A DNA stretch of 64,000 nucleotides from Pseudarthrobacter phenanthrenivorans (GTDB lineage Bacteria > Actinomycetota > Actinomycetes > Actinomycetales > Micrococcaceae): positions 1 to 64,000 of the forward strand of contig NZ_JWTB01000017.1 in NCBI RefSeq assembly GCF_000813845.1. Direction: 5' to 3'. Each line of letters begins with the position of its first letter. Positions within the stretch are counted from its first letter, which is position 1. A program made the position numbers and the translations under genes. The notes beneath the pieces were generated by a model. It was not told the DNA's origin, searched no databases, and was given only the letters and a program-made list of their open reading frames with translations. Positions 32,230-40,303 of this stretch are shown piece by piece.

Positions 32230-34056
32230 ATGGGCGATCTGGCGCAGAAGCCGCTGCTTGAGAAAGCACCCACCACACATGCCGGTCTGCTGGCATGGGT
32301 CGAAGAGGTTGCTGAGCTTACGCAGCCGGACCGCATCTACTGGGTTGACGGGTCCGAAGAGGAAAACACCCGCCTGACTGACGAGCTTGTTGCTGCCGGC
32401 ACGCTGACCCGGCTCAACCAGGACCTGTTCCCGAACTCCTTCGCCGCGTTCTCGGATCCCGCCGACGTTGCCCGCGTCGAGGAGCAGACCTTCATCTGCT
32501 CCGAAAACAAGCGTGACGCAGGGTTCACCAACAACTGGATGGACCCGCGCGAAATGAAGGACAAGCTGCGCGGGCTGTTCGCCGGTTCAATGCGCGGCCG
32601 CACCATGTACGTCATCCCGTTCGTCATGGGCCACCTGGACGCCGAAGACCCCAAGTTCGGTGTCGAGATCACCGACAGCGCCTACGTAGTCGCCTCCATG
32701 CGCATCATGGCCCGGATCGGTACCGACGTCCTGAACCGCATCACCGAAACCAACGCCTTCTTCGTGCCCGCCCTGCACTCCGTGGGTGCGCCGCTGGAAC
32801 CGGGCCAGGATGACGTGACGTGGCCCTGCAACCCGGACAAGTGGATTGTCCACTTCCCCGAGGAACGCTCCATCTGGTCCTTCGGCTCCGGCTACGGCGG
32901 TAACGCCCTGCTGGGCAAGAAGTGCTACGCCCTGCGGATCGCCTCCGTCATGGCGCGGGACGAAGGCTGGCTGGCCGAGCACATGCTGATCCTCAAGCTG
33001 ACCTCCCCCGAACAGAAGACCTACTACGTCGCCGCCGCCTTCCCCTCCGCCTGCGGCAAGACCAACCTCGCACTGCTGGACCCCACCATCAAGGGCTGGA
33101 AGGTTGAGACCCTCGGTGACGACATCACCTGGATGCGGTTCGGCAAGGAAGGCGAGCTGCGGGCGGTCAACCCGGAGGCTGGCCTCTTCGGCGTTGCCCC
33201 GGGTACCGGATGGGGCACCAACCCCAACGCCATGCGTGCCATCGCCAAGGGCAACAGCATCTTCACCAACGTGGCCCTGACCGATGACGGCGGCGTCTGG
33301 TGGGAGGGCATGACCGACGAGGTGCCGGCGCACCTGACCGACTGGCAGGGCAACTCCTGGACTCCGGGCTCGGACCAGCCAGCAGCCCACCCGAACTCCC
33401 GGTTCTGCACCCCCATCGACCAGATCGACATGCTGGCAGAGGAATACCACAACCCGGACGGCGTGGAGCTCTCGGCCATCCTCTTCGGCGGCCGCCGTAA
33501 GACCACCATCCCCCTGGTTACCGAGGCGCGCAGCTGGTCCAACGGCATCTTCATGGGTTCCACCCTGTCCTCCGAAACCACCGCTGCCGCTGCGGGTGCC
33601 GTCGGCGTGGTCCGCCGCGACCCCATGGCCATGCTGCCCTTCATCGGCTACGACGCCGGTGACTACCTGAACCACTGGGTCAACCTTTCCGCCAAGGCAA
33701 ACCCGGAGCGGCTGCCGAAGATCTTCCTGGTCAACTGGTTCCGCCGCAACTCCGAGGGCGGCTTCGCCTGGCCCGGGTTCGGCGACAACGCCCGTGTCCT
33801 GAAGTGGGCCATCGAGCGCCTGGAGGGCAAGGCGGACGCCGTCGAAACCCCCATCGGCTTCGTGCCCACCGGGGAGGCCATCGACCTCGAAGGCCTGGAC
33901 ATGACCCCCGCCCAGGTGGAGGAAGCCGTCAAGGTCGATCCCACCGAATGGGCTGCCGAACTGGCCTCCATCGAGGAATGGTTCGCCAACTTCGGCGACT
34001 CCCTGCCCGACGCCCTGCGGTCCGAGCTGGCAGGCCTGAAGGCCCGCCTCTCCTAG
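32230..34056 (+). CDS. pckG: Phosphoenolpyruvate carboxykinase (GTP)
   Basis: 608 residues, the usual length of the GTP-dependent enzyme. It converts oxaloacetate and GTP to PEP, the first step of gluconeogenesis. The kinase-1a loop FPSACGKTN is near residues 272-280; [21 protein letters not shown] and the FGGRRK motif follow. The start is ATG 32230; an in-frame ATG 24 bp upstream exists, but GAGGAAGGG lies between them and fits the downstream start. The upstream region carries a CRP-like site and a palindrome at the promoter. It is monocistronic, ending in a 48-bp palindrome. Confidence 0.95.
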   Translation: MGDLAQKPLLEKAPTTHAGLLAWVEEVAELTQPDRIYWVDGSEEENTRLTDELVAAGTLTRLNQDLFPNSFAAFSDPADVARVEEQTFICSENKRDAGFTNNWMDPREMKDKLRGLFAGSMRGRTMYVIPFVMGHLDAEDPKFGVEITDSAYVVASMRIMARIGTDVLNRITETNAFFVPALHSVGAPLEPGQDDVTWPCNPDKWIVHFPEERSIWSFGSGYGGNALLGKKCYALRIASVMARDEGWLAEHMLILKLTSPEQKTYYVAAAFPSACGKTNLALLDPTIKGWKVETLGDDITWMRFGKEGELRAVNPEAGLFGVAPGTGWGTNPNAMRAIAKGNSIFTNVALTDDGGVWWEGMTDEVPAHLTDWQGNSWTPGSDQPAAHPNSRFCTPIDQIDMLAEEYHNPDGVELSAILFGGRRKTTIPLVTEARSWSNGIFMGSTLSSETTAAAAGAVGVVRRDPMAMLPFIGYDAGDYLNHWVNLSAKANPERLPKIFLVNWFRRNSEGGFAWPGFGDNARVLKWAIERLEGKADAVETPIGFVPTGEAIDLEGLDMTPAQVEEAVKVDPTEWAAELASIEEWFANFGDSLPDALRSELAGLKARLS

Positions 34057-34073
34057 GTTCCACTGCCTGAAGC

Positions 34074-34121
34074 ACGACGACGGCCCCGCACCTTTCGCGA
34101 AAGGTGCGGGGCCGTCGTCGT
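34074..34121. terminator. 48-bp perfect palindrome after pckG
   Basis: Every base from 34074 to 34121 pairs with its mirror position (24 bp per arm, centre between 34097 and 34098, TTCGCGAA in the middle). No mismatch is seen. It starts 17 bp after the pckG stop. Confidence 0.85.
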
Positions 34122-34198
34122 TCCCCCCATCGATTGCTCCCCGCCGGCACCCTAACCTCGCAAGCTCGGCCAGGGAACCCTGCCGGCGTGGGCCCACG

Positions 34199-34232
34199 TA
34201 CTGGTCGTTTTCAACCTTCAAAACGACCAGTA
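34199..34232 (-). terminator. Terminator of hmp
   Basis: 13-bp perfect stem TACTGGTCGTTTT with AAAACGACCAGTA and an 8-nt loop, 13 bp after the hmp stop on the minus strand. The AT-rich top of the stem is unusual for this genome. Confidence 0.75.
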
Positions 34233-34245
34233 TGGAGCAGTCGAT

Positions 34246-35406
34246 CTAGCTGGCGAGCCAGATGTCCGGGCCGAAGACCTCGTAGTGGATCCGGGTGGCC
34301 GGGATGCCGGCGTTGATGGCCTCGTTGCGGATGTTCTTCATGAACGGCAGCGGACCGCACAGGTACAGGGACGCATCGGCCGGCAGGTCCACTTCGCGCA
34401 GGGACATGAAGCCTTCCTTCGCACCGTCCACCGGCTGCTCGAGCCAGAGCTGCAGTTCGGCGGTGTCCAGGCGTTCGACGTCGTCCGTCATCTGGCCGCG
34501 CAGCGCCCAGCTGTCCAGGGTGCTTTCGGCGTGCAGCACCAGGACCTGGCGGTCGGAACCGGACTCGGCAAGGGAGCGGAGGATGGAAGCCGTGGGGGTG
34601 CAGCCGATGCCCGCAGAGGCCAGGACCACGGGTCCGTCACCCTCCTTGAGCGTGATTTCGCCGTAGGGGTTCGAGATTTCGACGACGTCCCCCACCTGGA
34701 CGGTGTTGTGCAGCACGGGGGAAACTTCGCCGCCGTCGTCCAGTTTTGTGGTGAAGGTGCGGCTGGTGCCGGCGTCGCCGGACAGGGAGTACTGCCGGAC
34801 CTGGCGCAGGCCATCGGGAAGGGCCACCTTGACGCTGATGTACTGACCCGGCAGGGCTGCGGTGACGGGTGTGTCGTCGGCCGGCTGCAGGGTAAAGGTC
34901 ATGGACCCGGTTCCTGCCGGGGTCTTGGCCGCCACCCGCCACGGAGTCCACATCCTGTCATTGGCCTGGGCTGCGTAGAGGCCCTTTTCCAGCTTGATCA
35001 GCGCATCCGCCATCAGCCAGTACACCTCCGTCCAGGCCTCGGCGATCTCCGGCGTGATGACTTCTGCAAGGTCCTCGGCGATCGCTGCGAACAGGTGCTC
35101 ATAGACCACCTGGTACTGCGGCTCCGTGATGCCCAGGGAGGCGTGGCGGTGCGCGATGCGCGAAAGGACGGTTTCCGGCAGCGTGCCCGGATTGTTCACC
35201 AGGTGGGTGGCGAAGGCGGCGATGCTCCCGGCGAGGGCCTGCTGCTGGTTGCCGGAACGCTGGTTGGAGCGGCTGAACAAGCCATCCATCAGTTCGGGGT
35301 GCGCGGCGAAGAGGCGGGCGTAGAACTTGGGGGTGATGGATCCGATCCGGGAACCGACCAGCGGCAGGGTGGCCTCAATAACGGGGCGGGACTTGTCCGA
35401 GAGCAT
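34246..35406 (-). CDS. hmp: Flavohaemoprotein / nitric oxide dioxygenase
   Basis: 386 residues from ATG 35406, with AGGAG 6 nt upstream. Residues 1 to about 135 are a globin with Tyr29 (KFYARLF) on the distal side and proximal His88 (IAHRHASLGI). FAD-binding RQYSLSG is near 200, then GIGCTPTASILRSL (NAD-binding) and a C-terminal EVFGPD. It oxidises NO to nitrate with NAD(P)H and O2. The nsrR-like gene lies directly upstream on the same strand, with two inverted repeats in the 140-bp gap. Confidence 0.95.
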   Translation of the reverse strand: MLSDKSRPVIEATLPLVGSRIGSITPKFYARLFAAHPELMDGLFSRSNQRSGNQQQALAGSIAAFATHLVNNPGTLPETVLSRIAHRHASLGITEPQYQVVYEHLFAAIAEDLAEVITPEIAEAWTEVYWLMADALIKLEKGLYAAQANDRMWTPWRVAAKTPAGTGSMTFTLQPADDTPVTAALPGQYISVKVALPDGLRQVRQYSLSGDAGTSRTFTTKLDDGGEVSPVLHNTVQVGDVVEISNPYGEITLKEGDGPVVLASAGIGCTPTASILRSLAESGSDRQVLVLHAESTLDSWALRGQMTDDVERLDTAELQLWLEQPVDGAKEGFMSLREVDLPADASLYLCGPLPFMKNIRNEAINAGIPATRIHYEVFGPDIWLAS

Positions 35407-35464
35407 CTGAACTCCTGAGGTTATGGCCGGGGCCTTCGTCCGGCCGGAGGAAAACTCACATTTC

Positions 35465-35504
35465 AAATACGAGTATTTCTGCCTCAGTTCTACACCTTGT
35501 AGAA
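35465..35504 (-). promoter_or_regulatory. Two inverted repeats in the hmp promoter, probable NsrR operators
   Basis: AAATAC-GA-GTATTT (35465-35478) and TTCTAC-ACCTT-GTAGAA (35488-35504) are both exact inverted repeats. The second overlaps the likely hmp promoter (TTGATT ... GTAGAACT on the minus strand); the first lies just downstream, where it would block transcription. Confidence 0.6.
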
Positions 35505-35546
35505 GTTTGAAATCAAACCGATAGCGGGCGCCCGGATAATAGGCGA

Positions 35547-35996
35547 CTAAAGTCCCGGGCGCAGGCCGATCATAGAGAAAACCGGCGCCATTTGCCGGGC
35601 CTGGGGAAGGTCCGCGATGACCACCGAGTCAAGCTCGGCGTAGAAGGCTTCGCGGGCGCGGGCCAACGCGCCTCGCAGCCTGCATTCATTGATGAGGGGG
35701 CAGTTGCCCGTGGGGGACATGCACTCGGCGGGATCGGTGCGGGTATCGAGCTGCCGCAGGATGTGCCCCACGGTGGCAATGCGTCCGGCGTGGCTGAGCC
35801 GCGAACCGCCCGAACGGCCGCGGACCACCTCGATCAGGCCCATGCTCCGCAGCTTGGCCATGGCCTTGCTGACGTGGTTGTACGGCGTCCCCACCGAGTC
35901 GGCGATGCTCTGGGTGGTCAGCAGGGTGCCGTCCGGGACCGCTGCGAGCACCATGAGTGCGCGCAGGCTGACGTCAGCGAAGGCGTTGATCTTCAT
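35547..35996 (-). CDS. nsrR: Rrf2-family Fe-S regulator, NsrR type
   Basis: 149 residues. Winged helix at about 20-60 (LTTQSIADSVGTPYNHVSKAMAKLRSMGLIEVVRGRSGG). Three cysteines, Cys92, Cys99 and Cys105, form the C-x6-C-x5-C cluster-binding loop of NsrR. It senses NO through its iron-sulfur cluster and represses hmp. Position upstream of hmp and operator-like repeats in between support the assignment. It is preceded by the gene at 36012 with a 15-bp gap. Confidence 0.88.
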   Translation of the reverse strand: MKINAFADVSLRALMVLAAVPDGTLLTTQSIADSVGTPYNHVSKAMAKLRSMGLIEVVRGRSGGSRLSHAGRIATVGHILRQLDTRTDPAECMSPTGNCPLINECRLRGALARAREAFYAELDSVVIADLPQARQMAPVFSMIGLRPGL

Positions 35997-36011
35997 GACT
36001 GCGGTACCGGT

Positions 36012-36533
36012 CTAGTCCACCCAGATGGCGGGCTCGCTGGCGTCCGCACCCAGTTCGCCGAATTCCCAGGTCTGGGTGCCCGCATTGGCCGAGTACGGCA
36101 GGACGGCGGCGAAAAGAGAGCCGTCCCGGTGCTCGGAGGCCACATGGATGGCGTCCGAATCGTCCTCCACCAGCAGGATGTCGCACACCACGGCCGCAGC
36201 GCGGAAGTCGTCCCGGTTCTGCCGGAGGAGGGCCTGGAGGTCGCGGATCATGGCGTCGGCGTCGAATTCCGCGTCGCTGTCTTCAGCAGCATCGGCCGGG
36301 GAGACAGCAACCAGCCGCACTTCGCCGTCGTTCTGCACAGTCAGGGCAAAGGGCAGAAAGCCGCCGTTGCGCTGGAGCTGCTCCTGGGCCGCGCTGACGC
36401 CCGTGCCCAGGAGGTTCTCCAAGTCTGTTGCCGTGGCTTCGGAGACGGAGTCGCGCCAGCTTTCCTGGCCGCCGCCACCGTCCGGTGCCTGGCCGCCGCC
36501 ACCGTCCGGTGCCTGTCCGGGATGCTCCGCCAT
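36012..36533 (-). CDS. Conserved hypothetical protein with a Gly-rich repeat start
   Basis: 173 residues. The first about 22 residues contain a repeated GQAPDGGG unit coded by two perfect 24-bp repeats. The remaining part (about 35-173) looks like one compact alpha/beta domain (GGFLPFALTVQNDGEVRLVAVSP ... DDFRAAAVVCDILLVEDDSDAIHVASEHRDG ... AVLPYSANAGTQTWEFGELG). Actinobacterial genomes often carry this type next to manB or other sugar genes; no function is known to me. It begins 6 bp after the manB stop and is probably co-translated. Confidence 0.65.
   Translation of the reverse strand: MAEHPGQAPDGGGGQAPDGGGGQESWRDSVSEATATDLENLLGTGVSAAQEQLQRNGGFLPFALTVQNDGEVRLVAVSPADAAEDSDAEFDADAMIRDLQALLRQNRDDFRAAAVVCDILLVEDDSDAIHVASEHRDGSLFAAVLPYSANAGTQTWEFGELGADASEPAIWVD
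36464..36515 (-). repeat. Two perfect 24-bp tandem repeats in coding sequence
   Basis: Units 36464-36487 and 36488-36511 are identical, followed by the first 4 bp of a third. They encode the GQAPDGGG repeat at the N-terminus of the 36012-36533 product. The frame is kept whatever the copy number. Confidence 0.9.
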
Positions 36534-36539
36534 GCGGTG

Positions 36540-37958
36540 CTAGGCCCGGACCAGGGACAGGACGCGGTCGCGGATGCGTTCCATGGTGGACCGGTCCGTG
36601 GCCTCGGCGTTGAGCCGGAGGAACGGCTCTGTGTTGGAGGGGCGCAGGTTGAACCAGTAGCTGCCGTCGTTGGCCGTGAACGTGCTGCCGTCAAGGGTGT
36701 CGATGGTGAGGTCCTCGTCCGCGAAGGCCTGGCGGACCCGCTCCACCGCGGCCGGCTTGTCCTCCACCTCGGAGTTGATCTCACCTGAGCTGACGTAGGG
36801 CTCGTATTCGCGGGCCAGCTCGGACAGCGGGCCGTCCTGCTCGCCCAGGGCAGCCAGGACGTGCATGGCCGCCAACATGCCCGTGTCCGCGTTCCAGAAG
36901 TCGCGGAAGTAGAAGTGCGCGGAGTGCTCTCCGCCGAACACGGCGCCTTCTTTGGCCATGACTGCCTTGATGAAGGAGTGGCCCACGCGGGTGCGGACGG
37001 CGCGGCCGCCGTCATGCTCCACAAGTTCCGCCACCGCGCGGGACGTGAGCAGGTTGTGAATGATCGTGGGGGTTTCCTCGCCCTGGGCCTTGGCGCGCGC
37101 AATCTCGCGGCGGGCCACCATTCCGGTGATGGCCGACGGCGATACGGGTTCGCCCTTTTCATCAATGACGAAGCAGCGGTCGGCGTCGCCGTCGAAGGCC
37201 AGGCCGATGTCCGCGCCGTGCTCGATCACGGCGGCCTGCAGGTCGCGGAGGTTTTCCGGCTCCAGCGGGTTTGCCGGGTGGTTGGGGAAGGAGCCGTCCA
37301 GCTCGAAGTACAGCGGAACGATGTCGAAGGGCAGTTTGGGCAGCAGCGCGTCGCCCAGCACCGCCGGGGTGGTCAGGCCGGCCATGCCGTTGCCGGCGTC
37401 CACCACGACCTTCAGCGGGCGGGAGGCGGAGAGGTCGACGAGCTTGCGAAGGTATTCCGAGTAGTCCTTGAGGACGTCGCGGACGCTGATCAGGCCGCGG
37501 GTGCCTGCCGCGGGGATGGTCCCGCTGTTCAGGTACTGCTCCGCGAGGGCCTGGATCTCCTTGAGGCCGGATTCGGAGGAGATGGGGACGGCGCCGGCCT
37601 TGGCCATCTTGATGCCGTTGTATTCGGCCGGGTTGTGGCTGGCGGTGAAGGTGGCTCCGGCACGGTTGAGGAAACCGCAGGCGAAGTACAGTTCGTCGGT
37701 CGAGATCAGGTCCAGCAGTTCGACACTGGCGCCGCGCGTTGCCGCCCCGTTGGCGAAGGCCTTGCTGAACTCGGGGGAGGAGGGGCGCATGTCGCCGCCC
37801 ACCACGATGGTCTGGCCTTCGAGCTGCAGGACATCCACGAACGCGGCCCCCACGGCTTCGACGATTTCGGCGGTGATCGACTCGCCGACAATCCCACGGA
37901 CGTCGTAGGCCTTGAAGGATGCCGAGAGATCAAATGTCGTTGTCTGTTCGCTAGTCAC
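36540..37958 (-). CDS. manB: Phosphomannomutase/phosphoglucomutase
   Basis: 472 residues of the alpha-D-phosphohexomutase family. It interconverts hexose 6- and 1-phosphates through a phosphoserine. Ser107 is in TASHNP, the metal loop DGDADR is near 250, the sugar-binding loop GEHSAHFYF near 330, and the phosphate-binding end RPSNTEPFLR. The product feeds GDP-mannose or UDP-sugar synthesis for envelope glycans. GTG 37958 is chosen because TAAGAT lies 7 nt before it; an upstream in-frame extension is Arg-rich and unlike the family. Confidence 0.9.
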   Translation of the reverse strand: MTSEQTTTFDLSASFKAYDVRGIVGESITAEIVEAVGAAFVDVLQLEGQTIVVGGDMRPSSPEFSKAFANGAATRGASVELLDLISTDELYFACGFLNRAGATFTASHNPAEYNGIKMAKAGAVPISSESGLKEIQALAEQYLNSGTIPAAGTRGLISVRDVLKDYSEYLRKLVDLSASRPLKVVVDAGNGMAGLTTPAVLGDALLPKLPFDIVPLYFELDGSFPNHPANPLEPENLRDLQAAVIEHGADIGLAFDGDADRCFVIDEKGEPVSPSAITGMVARREIARAKAQGEETPTIIHNLLTSRAVAELVEHDGGRAVRTRVGHSFIKAVMAKEGAVFGGEHSAHFYFRDFWNADTGMLAAMHVLAALGEQDGPLSELAREYEPYVSSGEINSEVEDKPAAVERVRQAFADEDLTIDTLDGSTFTANDGSYWFNLRPSNTEPFLRLNAEATDRSTMERIRDRVLSLVRA

Positions 37959-38098
37959 GGGCTTTATCTTACGTGGACGGCGATGGCGGCCAAGGCGGTT
38001 TTGGCGGTATGTGCGTAACAGCAGCGGACCGGCGGGGTATTTCCACATAGCGGATTGTGCCCGTCCATGTTGTCGGAGGGTGCTGGGATACTGAATCA

Positions 38099-40303
38099 AT
38101 GGCCGATAACCAGTACACGTCCACAGTTTCCGCTACCGCAGTTGCAGACCAGTCAGATCCGCGTGTGCAGGGGAGCGCCACCCATGCCGAGGCGCTCGAG
38201 GTCCTGCGCGGCCTGGTGGGCCACCCGGACGCCGTCTTCCACGACGGGCAGTTCGAGGCCATCGAGGCATTGGTCGACGGCGGGCGGCGGGCTTTGGTGG
38301 TCCAGCGCACTGGCTGGGGCAAGTCGGCCGTCTATTTCGTGGCGTCCCTGCTGCTGCGGCGCAGGGGAGCCGGGCCCACGCTGATCGTCTCGCCGCTGCT
38401 TGCCCTGATGCGGGACCAGGTGGCCGCTGCCGCCCGGGCCGGGGTGCGCGCCGTGGCCATCAACTCGGCCAATCAGCTGGAGTGGGACACCGTCCGTGAA
38501 CAACTGGCCGCCGACGAGGTGGACGTGCTGCTGGTTTCCCCCGAGCGGCTGACCAACCCGGCGTTCCGGGAGACCCAGCTGCCGGAATTGATCCGGCGGA
38601 CGGGCCTGCTGGTCATTGATGAAGCCCATTGTATTTCCGACTGGGGCCACGATTTCCGTCCCGACTACCGGCGCATCGCGGACCTGATCACCCAGCTCCC
38701 GGATTCGGTGCCGGTGCTGGCCACTACCGCCACCGCCAACTCCCGGGTGGTGCACGATATCGAAGAGCAGCTCGGCGCGGGGGTCCTGACCATCCGCGGC
38801 TCCCTGGGCCGTGAGTCCCTGCGGCTTGGGGTCTTGTCCCTGCCAGGGTCCAAAGAGCGGCTGGGCTGGCTGCTGACCCACCTGGCCGATCTTCCCGGCA
38901 GCGGAATCATCTACACGCTGACGGTGTCCGCGGCCGAGGACACTGCCCGCCTGCTGTCGGAGGCCGGGCACAACGTCCTCGCCTATACCGGCCGGACTGA
39001 TCCTGCCGACCGGGAGCGTGCAGAGCAACTATTGAAGGACAACCAGGTCAAGGCACTGGTGGCCACCTCCGCCCTGGGAATGGGATTCGACAAGCCGGAC
39101 CTTGGCTTCGTGGTGCACCTCGGTGCGCCGTCCTCGCCCGTTGCCTACTACCAGCAGGTGGGCCGCGCAGGCCGCGGCGCGGCGAACGCCGATGTCCTGC
39201 TGCTGCCCGGTGCCGAGGACCGGGAGATCTGGCAGTACTTCGCCACCGCCTCCATGCCCTCGGAGGAGAAGGCCGGGGCCGTGCTGACGGCGTTGGCCGA
39301 AGCAGGCACAGCCCTGTCCACCGTGGCCCTGGAAGCCCGGGTGGACCTGCGCCGTACCCCCCTTGAGCTGCTCCTGAAGGTGCTGTCCGTGGATGGCGCG
39401 GTGGAGCGGGTCGGCGGAGGCTGGCGGTCCACCGGCCAGCCCTGGGTCTACGACGCGGAACGATACCGCCGGATTGCCGAGGCCCGCGTGGATGAGCAGG
39501 ACTCCATGGTGATCTACCAGGACACCGCGGGTTGCCGGATGGAGTACATCACCTCGGTCCTGGACGACGAGACCGCCCGTCCCTGCGGGCGCTGCGACAA
39601 CTGCGCTGGCCGGTGGTTCCCCGCGGACGTGGCAGCCGACGCCACGGCAGCGGCCGGTCAAACCTTGAGCCGGGCAGGTGGAGTGCTGGAACCGCGGCTT
39701 CAGTGGCCCAGCGGCATGGACCGGCTGGGCGTGCCGGTGAAAGGCAAGCTCAAGCCCGGTGAGGGCCTGGCCGAGGGACGTGTCCTTGCCCGCCTGACGG
39801 ACCTCGGATGGGGCGGCGCCCTGCGGGAACTGTTCGCCGCGGGCGCGCAGGACCGGCCCGTGGATCCGGGCATGCTCCAGGCCTGCGTGCAGGTCCTGCG
39901 TGAATGGGGCGCCGGTGATGGCCGTACCCCGGGGTGGAGCGGTGTGGGCAGGCCGGCCGCCATTGTCGGCGTGCCGTCCCGCAGCAAACCGCAGCTGGTG
40001 GGGTCACTGGCACGCGGAATCTCCGAGATCGGCCGCATTCCGTACCTCGGCGAGCTGCAGCTGGCGCACGGCGGGCCCACCGGCGGCCGCGGCGGGAACA
40101 GCGCCTACCGGTTGGCCGGGGTGTGGGACCGGTTGGTGGTGGGTCCGGAGCTTGAGGCCGCCCTGCAGTCTGCCCAGGGCCAGCCGGTCATGCTGATTGA
40201 CGACCTTGCAGACAGCCGGTGGACCCTTACCGTCGCGGGGCGCGCCCTTCGGCAGGGCGGGGCGGGAGCTGTGCTTCCCCTGGTTCTGGCGCAGGCGGGC
40301 TGA
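38099..40303 (+). CDS. recQ: RecQ-family DNA helicase with a phosphoribosyltransferase-like C-terminal domain
   Basis: 734 residues. Walker A TGWGKS at 71-76, DEAH at 174-177 followed by CISDWGHDFRPDYR, helicase C domain to about 360, then a zinc-binding Cys set (CRMEY ... CGRCDNC, about 479-502). The HRDC domain of classical RecQ is absent. Instead the last about 170 residues resemble a phosphoribosyltransferase: GISEIGRIPYLG and, at about 696-708, VMLIDDLADSRWT, like the PRPP-binding motif of ComF-type proteins. It unwinds DNA in repair and recombination. GATACT lies 6 nt before ATG 38099. The 3' end overlaps the convergent MFS gene by 77 bp. Confidence 0.88.
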   Translation: MADNQYTSTVSATAVADQSDPRVQGSATHAEALEVLRGLVGHPDAVFHDGQFEAIEALVDGGRRALVVQRTGWGKSAVYFVASLLLRRRGAGPTLIVSPLLALMRDQVAAAARAGVRAVAINSANQLEWDTVREQLAADEVDVLLVSPERLTNPAFRETQLPELIRRTGLLVIDEAHCISDWGHDFRPDYRRIADLITQLPDSVPVLATTATANSRVVHDIEEQLGAGVLTIRGSLGRESLRLGVLSLPGSKERLGWLLTHLADLPGSGIIYTLTVSAAEDTARLLSEAGHNVLAYTGRTDPADRERAEQLLKDNQVKALVATSALGMGFDKPDLGFVVHLGAPSSPVAYYQQVGRAGRGAANADVLLLPGAEDREIWQYFATASMPSEEKAGAVLTALAEAGTALSTVALEARVDLRRTPLELLLKVLSVDGAVERVGGGWRSTGQPWVYDAERYRRIAEARVDEQDSMVIYQDTAGCRMEYITSVLDDETARPCGRCDNCAGRWFPADVAADATAAAGQTLSRAGGVLEPRLQWPSGMDRLGVPVKGKLKPGEGLAEGRVLARLTDLGWGGALRELFAAGAQDRPVDPGMLQACVQVLREWGAGDGRTPGWSGVGRPAAIVGVPSRSKPQLVGSLARGISEIGRIPYLGELQLAHGGPTGGRGGNSAYRLAGVWDRLVVGPELEAALQSAQGQPVMLIDDLADSRWTLTVAGRALRQGGAGAVLPLVLAQAG

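Noticed and set aside
32587..34221. Open frame of 544 codons antisense to pckG
   Set aside because: Shadow of a highly conserved gene; no ribosome-binding site or domain.
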